Assembly: GCA_018334995.1 (NCBI GenBank)
Contig: JAGXKW010000001.1
Span: 13,536-77,535, forward strand
Length of the DNA: 64,000 nucleotides
Direction of reading: 5' to 3'
Source of the DNA: Wenzhouxiangellaceae bacterium
GTDB taxonomy: Bacteria > Pseudomonadota > Gammaproteobacteria > Xanthomonadales > Wenzhouxiangellaceae
Below, in pieces: positions 40,859 to 53,985 of this stretch; within the stretch, counting starts at the first letter, position 1, and each line of letters begins with the position of its first letter. Made by a program: the position numbers and the translations under genes. The notes under the pieces were generated by a model that saw only the letters and a program-made list of their open reading frames with translations, was not told the origin of the DNA and searched no databases.

Positions 40859-40910
40859 TTCTCCGCCTCTGCTATCTTTCTACCTCCTCAACTCCAATCG
40901 GAGGCCGACC

Positions 40911-41255
40911 ATGTCCGAAGACTTGTTTGAAAAGATCATCGACCGGGAAATCCCGGCCGATATCGTGTTCGAAAACGACGAGCTGCTGGCGTTTCGCGAT
41001 ATCAACCCGCAGGCCCCGGTGCACGTCCTGATCATCCCGAAGCGCAAGATCCGCACGCTAAACGATCTCGACGAGGATGATGCCGGGCTGGTCGGGCGCA
41101 TGGTGCTGGCCGCCAAGGAAATCGCCGCCAGCGAGGGCATCGCCGAGGATGGCTACCGGTTGAACTTGAACTGCAACGAGCGCGCGGGGCAATCGGTGTG
41201 GCATATCCACCTGCATTTGCTGGGTGGGCGGAAAATGGACTGGCCCCCAGGCTGA
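40911..41255 (+). CDS. HIT-family (HinT-like) protein
   Basis: FEKIIDREIPADIVFENDELLAFRDINPQAPVHVLIIPK, GQSVWHIHLHLLGGR. Confidence 0.94.
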   Translation: MSEDLFEKIIDREIPADIVFENDELLAFRDINPQAPVHVLIIPKRKIRTLNDLDEDDAGLVGRMVLAAKEIAASEGIAEDGYRLNLNCNERAGQSVWHIHLHLLGGRKMDWPPG

Positions 41256-41362
41256 AAAAACCGCCGGAGCGCTGCTGCGCACCCGCGCGGGCGTTCGCGA
41301 CGCGCTCCGCAATTATCGACTGAATCGACCCATGATGCTCCTGGCCGGCCGCACCCGGCGGA

Positions 41363-42223
41363 TCAGGGTGCGATATCACAGGGCTCGGGAAACGGACCGG
41401 TCTGCCGGATGTCGATTTCGATGTCGAGCCGGTCGGCCAGGGCCTGGAGGTCGTCGCGGTCGTCGGGGATGCCGCGCTCGGCCGTTCCGTCGGACGAAAT
41501 CGTCGTCAGCATGGTGAACGGAAACAGCTTTTTGACCAGCGACCGGTTGACCTGGGTCTGGTCGCCGGCCACGGTGAAGCGCGAGGACAGGATTCTGGCC
41601 GTCCCGAGGAAGCCGAACAGTGCACCCAGCCCGCCGGAGGTCGGCTTTCCGCGTATCCCTTCCAGGTTCTCGTAGGCGACGAATTCGCCGAAATCGATCA
41701 GGATGTAGTTGATGACTCGTTCATGGCGCAGCCGCACCGTCGGGTCGGCCATGGTGTCTTCGTAAGTGTAGTGATCGGCCGCATCGGCTGATTGCGGCCA
41801 GCTGATGTGGACGGCCAGCACGTTCTCGACCCGGAGCGAGGCGGGTGAAAGCTGGATGACCGGCCGCGAATCGACGACGAAGCGCTGATTGTATTGCAGT
41901 ACCTTGCGCATGCTTACCGGCGCATCTTCGGCCCGCTCGCCGGTCACGTCCAGCCAGGCCTGGAAGAAGCGTTCCGGTTGTATCTGGAAAGTGCCGGCGG
42001 CGCTTGAAACGTCCGCCCTGGCGGCCAGCCCGAACAGGAAGTCCGCCACGAAGCGCGACTGGTTGATGGCCGCAGCGGTGTTGTAGCCGTCGATGTCTTC
42101 GATGACCGCACGCATGGTTTCGATGTCGACCAGGACGTGCGCGCATTCGGGTCGTACCTCGGCCGCAATCCGGGCAGCGCCCACCGACAGCAGAATGCTT
42201 GCGATGAGGTATCTGGCGATCAT
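41363..42223 (-). CDS. Secreted protein of unknown function
   Basis: 286-aa ORF with signal peptide; no family recognised. Confidence 0.6.
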   Translation of the reverse strand: MIARYLIASILLSVGAARIAAEVRPECAHVLVDIETMRAVIEDIDGYNTAAAINQSRFVADFLFGLAARADVSSAAGTFQIQPERFFQAWLDVTGERAEDAPVSMRKVLQYNQRFVVDSRPVIQLSPASLRVENVLAVHISWPQSADAADHYTYEDTMADPTVRLRHERVINYILIDFGEFVAYENLEGIRGKPTSGGLGALFGFLGTARILSSRFTVAGDQTQVNRSLVKKLFPFTMLTTISSDGTAERGIPDDRDDLQALADRLDIEIDIRQTGPFPEPCDIAP

Positions 42224-42397
42224 GCCGGTACGTTCCGATCAGAAGAGTCCGGGAAGACTACCTTGTTGTATGTCACTCGTCCATGAATCAGCGCCGGGTC
42301 CGGGGCGGAAGCGGGCCGTCAGCACACGCGCTGTCGGCGCGTGCGGCCGACGTATTCTGATAAAATCAAGTGCTTACTTAAAGCAGATTCAGGACGA

Positions 42398-43735
42398 ATG
42401 GCCGGCAAGCTCTATATCAAGACCCACGGCTGCCAGATGAACGAGTACGACTCCGACCGGATGGCCGAGGTGCTGGCCGTCTCGCACGGCCTGGAGCTGA
42501 CCGAAGACGCGTCCGACGCCGACGTGATCCTGGTCAATACGTGTTCGATCCGCGAGAAGGCTCAGGAGAAGGTGTTCTCGCAGCTCGGCCGGTGGCGGCC
42601 GCTGAAGAAGGCCCGCCCGGACGTGGTCATCGGCGTGGCCGGGTGCGTGGCAAGTCAGGAAGGCGAGGGCATTCTCAAGCGCGCGCCTTACGTCGACCTG
42701 GTATTCGGGCCTCAGACCATCCATCGCCTGCCGAAAATGCTCGATGGGGTGCGCGATTCGGGCAAGCCGGCCGTGGACACCAGCTTCCCCGAGATCGAGA
42801 AGTTCGACCACCTGCCGGCGCCCGGCGCACGCGGGCCCAGCGCATTCGTCTCGATCATGGAAGGATGCTCGAAGTACTGCAGCTTCTGCGTCGTGCCGTA
42901 TACCCGCGGCGAGGAAGTCAGCCGGCCGCTGGACGACGTGATCGCCGAGATCGCGGGGCTGGAAGCCCAGGGTGTGCGCGAGATCAACCTGCTGGGTCAG
43001 AACGTCAATGCCTACCGCGGACCCATGCATGACGGCGGTACGGCGGATCTGGCGATGCTGATCCGCTACGTGGCCGCGTTCGACGGTATCGAGCGCATCC
43101 GCTTCACGACCTCGCACCCGGTGGAATTCTCCGACCGGCTGATCGAGGCCTACGCCGACACGCCCAAACTGGCCAACTATCTGCACCTGCCGGTACAGTC
43201 CGGCTCCGACCGGGTGCTGGCGCTGATGAAGCGCGGGCACACGGTGCTGGAATACAAGGATCGCATCCGCCGGCTGCGCGAGGCGCGGCCGGACATCTCG
43301 CTTTCCTCGGATTTCATCGTCGGTTTCCCCGGCGAGACCCGCGCGGACTTCGACCGGACCATGAAGCTGATCCGCGATCTGAACTTCGACCAGAGCTTCA
43401 GTTTCATCTATTCCGCGCGTCCCGGAACGCCGGCGGCCAGCCTGCCCGACAACGTGCCCATGGATCACAAGAAGGCCCGGCTGAAGGAACTCCAGACCCG
43501 GCTCAACGAGCAGGCAGCCGCCATCTCGGAGGCCATGGTCGGCACCACCGAGCGGGTGCTGGTCGAGGGCCCCAGCCGCAAGGATGCCAACGAGTTGGCC
43601 GGGCGCACCGAAAACAACCGGGTGGTCAATTTTTCCGGACCCGAATCGTTGATCGGCAACTTCGTCGAGCTGCAGATCACCGCGGCCATGGCCAATTCGC
43701 TGCGCGGGCGGATCCCCGCGCGCGAGGTAGCCTAG
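42398..43735 (+). CDS. miaB: tRNA-2-methylthio-N6-dimethylallyladenosine synthase MiaB
   Basis: [14 protein letters not shown], radical-SAM CSKYCSFC, C-term TRAM; start trimmed. Confidence 0.97.
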   Translation: MAGKLYIKTHGCQMNEYDSDRMAEVLAVSHGLELTEDASDADVILVNTCSIREKAQEKVFSQLGRWRPLKKARPDVVIGVAGCVASQEGEGILKRAPYVDLVFGPQTIHRLPKMLDGVRDSGKPAVDTSFPEIEKFDHLPAPGARGPSAFVSIMEGCSKYCSFCVVPYTRGEEVSRPLDDVIAEIAGLEAQGVREINLLGQNVNAYRGPMHDGGTADLAMLIRYVAAFDGIERIRFTTSHPVEFSDRLIEAYADTPKLANYLHLPVQSGSDRVLALMKRGHTVLEYKDRIRRLREARPDISLSSDFIVGFPGETRADFDRTMKLIRDLNFDQSFSFIYSARPGTPAASLPDNVPMDHKKARLKELQTRLNEQAAAISEAMVGTTERVLVEGPSRKDANELAGRTENNRVVNFSGPESLIGNFVELQITAAMANSLRGRIPAREVA

Positions 43736-43753
43736 ATTGGTTATACAAGCCGC

Positions 43754-44734
43754 ATGAATCAGACCGCATCCCCCGTCACCATAGAGCTCGAACCGGCCGA
43801 CAACGAGCGGCTGGCCAACCTGTGCGGCCCGTTCGATGAACACCTGCGCCTGATCGAAAAGCGCCTGGGCGTCGACATCAACTCGCGCGGGAATATCTTC
43901 GCCATCGAGGGCGAGCCGGACGCCACCCGCGCGGCCCGGCGCGTCATCCGCAAGCTGTTCCGCCAGACCGAGCGCGAGGTGCTCACGTCCTCGCTGGTCA
44001 ACCTCAGCCTGCAGGCCTCCGGGCTGGACGAGGCCGAGGACGATCAGGCCGAGGTTGCCATCCGCACCCGCCGCGGCCTGATTCGCGCGCGCGGGCCCAA
44101 TCAGCGCCGCTATCTGGAGCGAATCGGGCGCGACGACGTCAACTTCGGCGTTGGCCCGGCCGGCACGGGCAAGACTTTCCTGGCCGTGGCCTGCGCCGTC
44201 GACGCGCTGGAATCGGACCGGGTCCAGCGCATCGTGCTGGTGCGTCCGGCGGTGGAAGCCGGCGAGCGGCTGGGCTTTCTGCCCGGCGATCTGGCGCAGA
44301 AGGTCGACCCGTACCTGCGTCCGCTGTACGACGCGCTGTACGAAATGATGGGCTTCGAAAAGGTCGGCAGGCTGATCGAACGCAACGTCATCGAGGTTGC
44401 GCCGCTGGCCTACATGCGCGGGCGCACCCTCAACGATGCCTACGTGATCCTGGACGAGGCGCAGAACACCACGCCGGAGCAGATGAAAATGTTTCTGACC
44501 CGGATCGGGTTCGGTTCCAAGGCCGTGATCACCGGCGACCTGACCCAGATCGACCTTCCGCCGAAGACGCTTTCGGGTCTCAAGCAGGCGATCGGGCTGC
44601 TCAGGGACGTCGAGGGGGTCGGCCAGACTTTCTTCGATGCGCGCGACGTGGTGCGCCATCCGATTGTCCGCCGCATCGTCGAGGCGTATGATCAGGCTTC
44701 CGAAAACGAATCCCCGGACCACCATGCCCGTTGA
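43754..44734 (+). CDS. PhoH-family ATPase (YbeZ)
   Basis: GPAGTGKTFLAVACAVDAL, ILDEAQNTTPEQMKMFLTRIG, between miaB and ybeY. Confidence 0.95.
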   Translation: MNQTASPVTIELEPADNERLANLCGPFDEHLRLIEKRLGVDINSRGNIFAIEGEPDATRAARRVIRKLFRQTEREVLTSSLVNLSLQASGLDEAEDDQAEVAIRTRRGLIRARGPNQRRYLERIGRDDVNFGVGPAGTGKTFLAVACAVDALESDRVQRIVLVRPAVEAGERLGFLPGDLAQKVDPYLRPLYDALYEMMGFEKVGRLIERNVIEVAPLAYMRGRTLNDAYVILDEAQNTTPEQMKMFLTRIGFGSKAVITGDLTQIDLPPKTLSGLKQAIGLLRDVEGVGQTFFDARDVVRHPIVRRIVEAYDQASENESPDHHAR

Positions 44735-45194
44735 AATTCAGCGCCAGCTCGAGCTGGAAGGCATTCCCGAAGACGACCAGCTACGCAGCTTCGCCGAAGC
44801 GGCGATCGACGACTCGGCGCGGGCCGAAATCTGCCTGAGAATCGTCGACGAGGCCGAGGGCCGGGCGCTGAATCGCCAGTGGCGCGGCAAGGATTCCGCG
44901 ACCAACGTGCTCAGCTTTCCCGGCAGCGTGCCGCCCGGCCTTCCGGCGGGCTCCACGGCTGAACTGATGGGCGACGTCGTACTGTGTGCGCCGGTGGTGG
45001 CGCGCGAGGCCCGGGCCCAGAACAAGCCCCTGGTGCATCACTGGGCGCACCTGGTCGTGCACGGGGTCTTGCACTTGCGCGGCTTCGACCATATACAACC
45101 CCCATCGGCAGCGCTGATGGAACGGCGCGAGCGCGAGATTCTGAACGGGCTGCGCATTCCCGATCCCTATGCTGACGACGACCGCACCGCCTGA
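44724..45194 (+). CDS. ybeY: Endoribonuclease YbeY
   Basis: ATNVLSFP, HLVVHGVLHLRGFDH zinc motif. Confidence 0.94.
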   Translation: MPVEIQRQLELEGIPEDDQLRSFAEAAIDDSARAEICLRIVDEAEGRALNRQWRGKDSATNVLSFPGSVPPGLPAGSTAELMGDVVLCAPVVAREARAQNKPLVHHWAHLVVHGVLHLRGFDHIQPPSAALMERREREILNGLRIPDPYADDDRTA

Positions 45195-45257
45195 TCTTTT
45201 CCGTAACCCGTGCGAGTTTCGATGCTTCGGGCTGATTTTCCATACCCATGACTACAG

Positions 45258-46124
45258 ATGAACGACGACCCTCCCAATAGTACGAACGGCTCCGGCGGCA
45301 AGACCTGGCTGGAAAGACTCGGGCGCATGTTCGGCGCAGACCCCCGGAGCCGTGAAGACCTTCTCGATCTGTTGCGCGAGGCCGCCGAAAGCGGCCTGAT
45401 CGAGCTCGAGACGCTGAAGATGATCGAGGGCGCGCTGGAAGTCGATGAACTCCAGGTGCGCGATGCGATGATCCCGCGTTCGCAAATGGTGGTCATCCAC
45501 AAGGGTGACACGCTCGACGAAGTCCTGGCCATGATCATCGAGTCGGGACACTCTCGATTCCCGGTGGTCGGCGAGGACAAGGACGAGATCCAGGGTATCC
45601 TGCTGGCCAAGGATCTGCTGCAGCTGGTAGTGCACAAGAATTCGGAGCTCAAGCTCGCCGATCTGATTCGCGATCCGGTCATCATCCCCGAATCCAAGCG
45701 CCTGAACGTGCTGCTCAACGAGTTCCGCGTCAACAAGAACCACATGGCCATCGTCGTGGACGAGTACGGCGGCGTGGCCGGCCTGATCACCATCGAGGAC
45801 GTGCTCGAGGAAATCGTCGGCGACATCGACGACGAGCACGACGCCGAGACCGTCGAAGACATCCAGGCGCTGGGCGAGGGCCGCTACCTGGTGCAGGCGC
45901 TGACGACCATCGACGACTTCAACGAGGCCTTCGGCGCCGAATTCGGCGACGAGGAATTCGACACCATCGGCGGCCTGGTCGTATCCGAGTTCGGTTACGT
46001 CCCGGAGGTGGACGAGGTCGTCGAACTCGGCGGCTGGCGATTCGAGGTCACGGCCGCCGACGACCGGCGTTTGCACGCGATGCGCGTCGGACCCGCCGAA
46101 GCGCCAGAGACCGTCGAATCCTGA
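45258..46124 (+). CDS. CorC/YbeX-type CBS-domain protein
   Basis: Two CBS domains (VRDAMIPRSQMVVIHKGDTLDEVL), VDEYGGVAGLITIEDVLEEIVGDI, CorC_HlyC C-terminal domain. Confidence 0.93.
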   Translation: MNDDPPNSTNGSGGKTWLERLGRMFGADPRSREDLLDLLREAAESGLIELETLKMIEGALEVDELQVRDAMIPRSQMVVIHKGDTLDEVLAMIIESGHSRFPVVGEDKDEIQGILLAKDLLQLVVHKNSELKLADLIRDPVIIPESKRLNVLLNEFRVNKNHMAIVVDEYGGVAGLITIEDVLEEIVGDIDDEHDAETVEDIQALGEGRYLVQALTTIDDFNEAFGAEFGDEEFDTIGGLVVSEFGYVPEVDEVVELGGWRFEVTAADDRRLHAMRVGPAEAPETVES

Positions 46125-46175
46125 GCACTTCCAGCCGGCCACGGTGTCCGTTCGGATTGTCGATCCCCTGAAAAT

Positions 46176-46189
46176 GTGATATATATCAA
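46176..46189. promoter_or_regulatory. FNR/CRP-family-like half-palindrome box
   Basis: gtgatatatatcaa versus consensus TTGAT-N4-ATCAA (9 of 10 positions), 58 bp upstream of ATG 46248. Confidence 0.45.
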
Positions 46190-46247
46190 ACCAAGGCAAC
46201 ATTATGTGCCTGCAATCTCATTTTGGAGTCAATCAGGGAGTCGAATC

Positions 46248-47006
46248 ATGAAAACCAACAAGCTGTTACTGGCGCTGAGCGCCACGGCAATGCTGAGCGC
46301 GGGCGCAGTCCCGGCGCAGGAGGAAGATGAAAGCTACATCCTGGAAATGACCGAGGTCGGGGTGAAGCTCGGCCATACGGCAAAGTTTCGGGAAGCCGTG
46401 AAGCCTTACAACGCATGCGTTGCCGAGAACGATTCGGACGCCGACTGGAGCGCGTGGCGTAACGTCGGCGGTGACGGCACCACCTACCATTTCGTTTCGA
46501 CCATGGCCAACTGGGCCGAGATGGACACCCGGGACGAGGCGCTCGAGAGCTGCTGGTCCGGGCATATGGAGAGCATCATGGCTCACGTCGACTCGGTATC
46601 GACCAGTTTCGCCCGGCCGATGACGGCATGGAGCGGCGATGCCGAGGGCTACGACATGGTCCGCCTGCACCAGTTCCGGGTCGACGACGGGGAAGAGTTC
46701 GGCGAAGCCGTGGGTGCGATCACGTCGATCATGAAGGAAGCAGAGTACGAACACGTCGGGTCCTGGTACGACATGATCGGAAACAGCAGCAACGAGCCGG
46801 ATTATTTCGTGGTGTCGCACTACGACAATTTCGCTGCCATGGATGAGGACCGGGCCGGTCCCTACAACGTCGTGAGCGAGCACGCAGGCGAAGAGCGTGC
46901 CGAGGCACTGTGGGACCAGTTCGGTGACGCGTTGAAGGATGACTGGGAATACTTCCACGTCATGCTCCGTCGCGACTCGGAGTTGAGCCACTCCAGCGAC
47001 GAATAA
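46248..47006 (+). CDS. Secreted protein with apparent internal duplication
   Basis: Signal peptide ending near AQ; two similar halves (see findings). Confidence 0.7.
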   Translation: MKTNKLLLALSATAMLSAGAVPAQEEDESYILEMTEVGVKLGHTAKFREAVKPYNACVAENDSDADWSAWRNVGGDGTTYHFVSTMANWAEMDTRDEALESCWSGHMESIMAHVDSVSTSFARPMTAWSGDAEGYDMVRLHQFRVDDGEEFGEAVGAITSIMKEAEYEHVGSWYDMIGNSSNEPDYFVVSHYDNFAAMDEDRAGPYNVVSEHAGEERAEALWDQFGDALKDDWEYFHVMLRRDSELSHSSDE

Positions 47007-47067
47007 AAAATCGCAGGGCCGCGAGCGGCCGGTCCGGCGATATGCCGGCCGGCCGTCTTGCCAGAAC

Positions 47068-49980
<2,913 letters not shown>

Positions 49981-49986
49981 CAGTTC

Positions 49987-50868
49987 CTAGAGTTTCAGAT
50001 AATGGTCTACCAGCAGGATCGCGAACAGCGCCATCAGGTAGAGCACCGAGTAATTGAACATGTCCATCGCCAGGCGATCGCCGCGATTCGTCACCAGGGC
50101 AATCGCATAGCCGAGAAAGCCGATGTTGAGCACGCTCGTGCCGGCCAGGTAAATCAGGCCGCTCATTCCGGTCAGGTATGGCAGCAGCGTGACCATGACC
50201 AGCACGATGGTATAAAAAAGGATTTGCCAGCGCGTGAATTCCACTCCATGGGTTACCGGCAGCATGGGCAGGCCCACGCCGGCGTAGTCGTCGCGCCGGT
50301 AGATCGCAAGCGCCCAGAAATGCGGCGGCGTCCAGGCGAAGATGATCAGGAAGAGAATCAGCGCATAAGCGTGCACTTCGCCGGTAATCGCTGTCCAGCC
50401 AAGCACCGGCGGCGCCGCCCCGGCGGCCCCGCCGATCACGATGTTCTGAGAAGTCGCGCGCTTGAGCCAGACGGTATAGACCACCGCGTAGCCGATCAGG
50501 CTGAAAAACGTCAGCACCGCGGTCAGCGGGTTGACCAGCACGGTCAGGATCAGCATCGACGCCAGCGCCAGCAGCAAAGCAAAGCCGACCGCCTGACGTT
50601 CATTCAGCGTCCCGGTCGGCAGCGGCCGGTGCCGGGTGCGCGTCATGCGCGCGTCGACCCGGCGATCGATGACGTGGTTGAGCGCCGCCGCGCTCGCCGC
50701 GGCCAGCGCGATGCCCAGGCTGCCCCAGAAGAACGGTGCCAGGGGCACCACACCGGGGGTGGAAAGCGCCATGCCGACCATCGCGGTGAACACGATCAGC
50801 GCAACCACCCGCGGTTTGCACAGGTCGAGGAACGCGCTGGCGCGTTGCTGAAGCACCGCCGCCGTCAT
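49987..50868 (-). CDS. ctaB: Haem O synthase (protohaem IX farnesyltransferase)
   Basis: LCKPRVVALIVFTAMVGM, NHVIDRRVDARMTRTRHRPLPTG; start trimmed. Confidence 0.95.
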   Translation of the reverse strand: MTAAVLQQRASAFLDLCKPRVVALIVFTAMVGMALSTPGVVPLAPFFWGSLGIALAAASAAALNHVIDRRVDARMTRTRHRPLPTGTLNERQAVGFALLLALASMLILTVLVNPLTAVLTFFSLIGYAVVYTVWLKRATSQNIVIGGAAGAAPPVLGWTAITGEVHAYALILFLIIFAWTPPHFWALAIYRRDDYAGVGLPMLPVTHGVEFTRWQILFYTIVLVMVTLLPYLTGMSGLIYLAGTSVLNIGFLGYAIALVTNRGDRLAMDMFNYSVLYLMALFAILLVDHYLKL

Positions 50869-51866
50869 TCCGACCCGCGCCGTCGCGTCCGGTCGAGCAG
50901 CAGCACCATCATGCCCAGCAGCACGGCGGCCATGCCGTTGTGTGCCACGGCATTGGCCAGCGGCAGCCCGCCGGTGACGTTGTAGATGCCGATGACGAGC
51001 TGTGCCAGCAACACCAGCCCGGTGGCCGCGGCGAGCGCGCGAAGGTCCTCGGCCCGCCACAGCCGCCACAGAAGCCAGCCCATGACGGCGACCACCGCAA
51101 CGGCCCACAGTCGGTGCGCCATCTGGATCGCGATGCGCGCGCGCTCGTCCAGGACGCCGCCTTCGTAATCGACCCCGATGCCCCGCCAGATCCGGAAGCC
51201 CTCGGCGAAATTGGTCGCAGGCCACCATTCACCGTTGCAGGTCGGAAAGCCGGTGCAGGCCAGGGCGGCATAGTTGGTGCTGACCCAGCCGCCGAGCGCG
51301 ATCTGGATGGCCACGACAACGAGTGCGACGATGACCGCCGCATGCTGGGCGCGGGCGGGCAGGGTCGGCGGCCGGGCGCGCGGCGTGACCGAAAGCGCCA
51401 GCCACAGCAACAGCGCGAATGTCGTCATGCCGCCCAGCAGATGAGCCGTCACGATCGCCGGCTTGAGCAGCAGCGTGACCGTCCACATCCCGAGCACGGC
51501 CTGGAAGACGACCAGCCCGAGGATGACGGTTGGCAGAAGAACCGGTTGACCGGCACGCCTGCGGTTTTTCCACGCCAGCGCCGCGAGGGCCAGGATCACC
51601 AGCCCGAGAAACCCGGCCAGATAGCGATGAAACATTTCGCGGAACGCCTTGCCGGATTCGACCATGCGCACGTGGCCCCATTCGGCGTTGGCGCGCTCGA
51701 CGTCATCGGCCTGGCTGGGCCAGGTCTTCATGCCATAGCAGCCGGGCCAGTCGGGGCAGCCGAGCCCGGCATCGGTCAGGCGCACCCAGGCACCGGCGAC
51801 GACCACGATGAGGGTGAGCCCGACGGCGATCCATGCAAGGCGTTTGAAAAAGGAAGACTTGTTCAC
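50865..51866 (-). CDS. ctaA: Haem A synthase (COX15/CtaA)
   Basis: GAWVRLTDAGLGCPDWPGCYG, WKNRR, multiple TM. Confidence 0.94.
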   Translation of the reverse strand: MNKSSFFKRLAWIAVGLTLIVVVAGAWVRLTDAGLGCPDWPGCYGMKTWPSQADDVERANAEWGHVRMVESGKAFREMFHRYLAGFLGLVILALAALAWKNRRRAGQPVLLPTVILGLVVFQAVLGMWTVTLLLKPAIVTAHLLGGMTTFALLLWLALSVTPRARPPTLPARAQHAAVIVALVVVAIQIALGGWVSTNYAALACTGFPTCNGEWWPATNFAEGFRIWRGIGVDYEGGVLDERARIAIQMAHRLWAVAVVAVMGWLLWRLWRAEDLRALAAATGLVLLAQLVIGIYNVTGGLPLANAVAHNGMAAVLLGMMVLLLDRTRRRGSE

Positions 51867-52441
51867 TGTTGTTCGCGCACCGTCCAGGTCAGAAGTCGAT
51901 CGAGATCCTTGCGCACGCCATTGAGGTCGCTGCCCGGACCGAAACGCTCCATTATATTTGCTTCGGGATCAACGATGTATAAACTGCCGTCGACCGGCTC
52001 GGGCAGACGCCCCGCCAGCGCCTGCCCGGCCTTGCCGTCGAACACCAGCCAGGCCGTATCCGTGTCGGTGATCCGGCGACGGGTTTCCGGCGCCAGTTCG
52101 CGCGCACTCAGCATCATCAGGCCGACGTCGTCCTGGCGACGGTCCTGGGCCAGGCGGATGTTGTGCATCAGCGCCGTGGTCTCGAAACAGTCTTTTGAGC
52201 ACGGCTGGCGCTTGAAAAGAACCAGGTGCCAGCGTCCGAGCAGGTCTTCCAGTCCGCGCGGGGTGCCGCCGGCGTCGGTGTGGTCGAATTCGCCCAGCGG
52301 AACCACCGGCGTGATCAATTCGCCATGGGCCTTTTCCGGCGCGGCGCGCCAGTCCACCCATTCCGAGTGCAGCAAAACGGCGATAAGCATCGGGGTGAAA
52401 AAAAGCGCAAACAGCGCGATCAGCGTGAGCTTGCTTTTCAT
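51863..52441 (-). CDS. SCO1/thioredoxin-like cytochrome oxidase accessory protein
   Basis: TM anchor, CxxxC motif QPCSKDC, GSLYIVDPEANIMERFGPG, position in haem A/surf1 cluster. Confidence 0.68.
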   Translation of the reverse strand: MKSKLTLIALFALFFTPMLIAVLLHSEWVDWRAAPEKAHGELITPVVPLGEFDHTDAGGTPRGLEDLLGRWHLVLFKRQPCSKDCFETTALMHNIRLAQDRRQDDVGLMMLSARELAPETRRRITDTDTAWLVFDGKAGQALAGRLPEPVDGSLYIVDPEANIMERFGPGSDLNGVRKDLDRLLTWTVREQQ

Positions 52442-53166
52442 TGCCTGTCGGTCTCTGTCAACGGTTCATTGCGTCTGCGGATCCGGCGAACGGTCAGCGC
52501 CACCCAGATGATCGCGACCACGATCGCAATCGTGGACCAGGTCATCGCGTAGCCGATATGTCGTTTCGGGCCGAACGTGACGATTTTCCATGCATCTCCG
52601 GTCAGGTGATCGGGATGCGACGGGTCGAGCTGGATTACCGCCGGTTGCAGCGCATCACCGAACAGTTCGGTCAGTATTTCGTGATCGAAATAGGTCGCCA
52701 GGATCGGCCAGTCCCGGTCCAGCGGGAATGCAGGTTCGCCCAGCTGCACGCCGGTTCCCGGCGGAATGTTCAACACGCCGCGAACGTCCGTCTCGCGCTG
52801 CGTTACGGCCGGATCCGGCAATTTCGCCGAGCGCGATGGCCAGTGCGACCAGCCCCGGTTGACCAGAAAGATGCGGCCATCGGGCAGCTTCAACGGGGTG
52901 AGCACGTGCACGCCGGTACGCTGATCGCGAATCCGGTTGTCGATCAGGATCTGGCGGTCGGGATTCCAGATTCCAACCCCGGTGACCGGTTGCGGCAGCG
53001 AAAACGGGGCTTCCACCTCGTTCAGGGCGATCGGCCGCCGATCCTGCCAGCGATCCACGATCTCCCGCTTCTCGCCGGCGCGCTCGACTTGCCACTGTGC
53101 CAGCCAGGCGCAGGCCGCGATCACGCCCAGGGCCGCGAGGTGGGGAACTGCATCGCGCACGTTCAA
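52438..53166 (-). CDS. SURF1-family protein
   Basis: AWLAQWQVERAGEKREI, VNRGWSHWPSR, GYAMTW C-terminal TM. Confidence 0.9.
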   Translation of the reverse strand: MNVRDAVPHLAALGVIAACAWLAQWQVERAGEKREIVDRWQDRRPIALNEVEAPFSLPQPVTGVGIWNPDRQILIDNRIRDQRTGVHVLTPLKLPDGRIFLVNRGWSHWPSRSAKLPDPAVTQRETDVRGVLNIPPGTGVQLGEPAFPLDRDWPILATYFDHEILTELFGDALQPAVIQLDPSHPDHLTGDAWKIVTFGPKRHIGYAMTWSTIAIVVAIIWVALTVRRIRRRNEPLTETDRQ

Positions 53167-53218
53167 TGACTTGACGCCGATCCGTTACGATATCCGCTCA
53201 TTTTCAACACCCACCGCT

Positions 53219-53458
53219 GTGCTTACCAAAATCATCATCATCGCGTTTCTTCTCGGAATACTCTACAGCCTCGGATCGAGTTTTTATTTTCTGGTTCACG
53301 ACAAAGGTGAAGGCGACCGGACGGTCCGCCGCCTGACCTGGCGGGTCGGACTGTCGCTGCTGCTGGTATTGCTGTTGTTCGCCGGTTTCAAAATGGGCTT
53401 CATCGAGCCGCGGGGCGTCAATCCGGTTACCTACCCGGCGCAGCCGGCCGGCCAGTAG
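53219..53458 (+). CDS. DUF2909-like twin-TM protein
   Basis: GTG start; two TM segments; divergent to surf1. Confidence 0.75.
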   Translation: MLTKIIIIAFLLGILYSLGSSFYFLVHDKGEGDRTVRRLTWRVGLSLLLVLLLFAGFKMGFIEPRGVNPVTYPAQPAGQ

Positions 53459-53487
53459 CCGGAGTCAGGAGCGGATGCGGGGCGGTG

Positions 53488-53982
53488 TCAGGCGCTGGAT
53501 GCGAGGGTCGAAAGGACGTGTTCGGCGCTGGAGACCTGGAATTCGCCCGGGCCTTCGACCAGGACGTCGACGATCTTGCCGTCCTGGACGACGAGCGCGA
53601 AGCGTTGTGCGCGCTGGCCCATGCCGAATGCGCGGCCATCCATTTCCAGTCCCAGCGCCTGGGTGAAATCTGCGTTGCCGTCGGCGGCCATGATGATCTT
53701 TTCGCCGACGCCGGCGCTCTTGCCCCAGGCGTCCATGACGAACACGTCGTTGACGGCCATGCAGACGATGCGGTCGACGCCCCTGCCCAGGATTTCATCG
53801 GCATGTTCGACAAAACCGGGCAGGTGCTGGGCCGAGCAGGTCGGCGTGAAAGCGCCCGGTACGGCAAACAGCACAGTCGTGCCCTCGGCCATCAGCTCGG
53901 CGGCGTCCACCGGCCTGGGGCCTTGCGCCGACATCACGGTCAGCTGCGCGTGCGGAATCCGGTCTCCAGCGGAAATCGTCAT
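53488..53982 (-). CDS. Peroxiredoxin, Prx5 type
   Basis: FAVPGAFTPTCSAQHLPGFVEHADEI, VNDVFVMDAWGK. Confidence 0.94.
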   Translation of the reverse strand: MTISAGDRIPHAQLTVMSAQGPRPVDAAELMAEGTTVLFAVPGAFTPTCSAQHLPGFVEHADEILGRGVDRIVCMAVNDVFVMDAWGKSAGVGEKIIMAADGNADFTQALGLEMDGRAFGMGQRAQRFALVVQDGKIVDVLVEGPGEFQVSSAEHVLSTLASSA

Positions 53983-53985
53983 TTG

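Noticed and set aside
42322-42345. Hairpin cacgcgctgtcggcgcgtg upstream of miaB as a terminator or attenuator
   Set aside because: Only about 7 bp of stem in a GC-rich region, with no following T-run.
42389-44725. 778-aa - strand ORF antisense to miaB and phoH
   Set aside because: Shadow of two unmistakable genes on the + strand.
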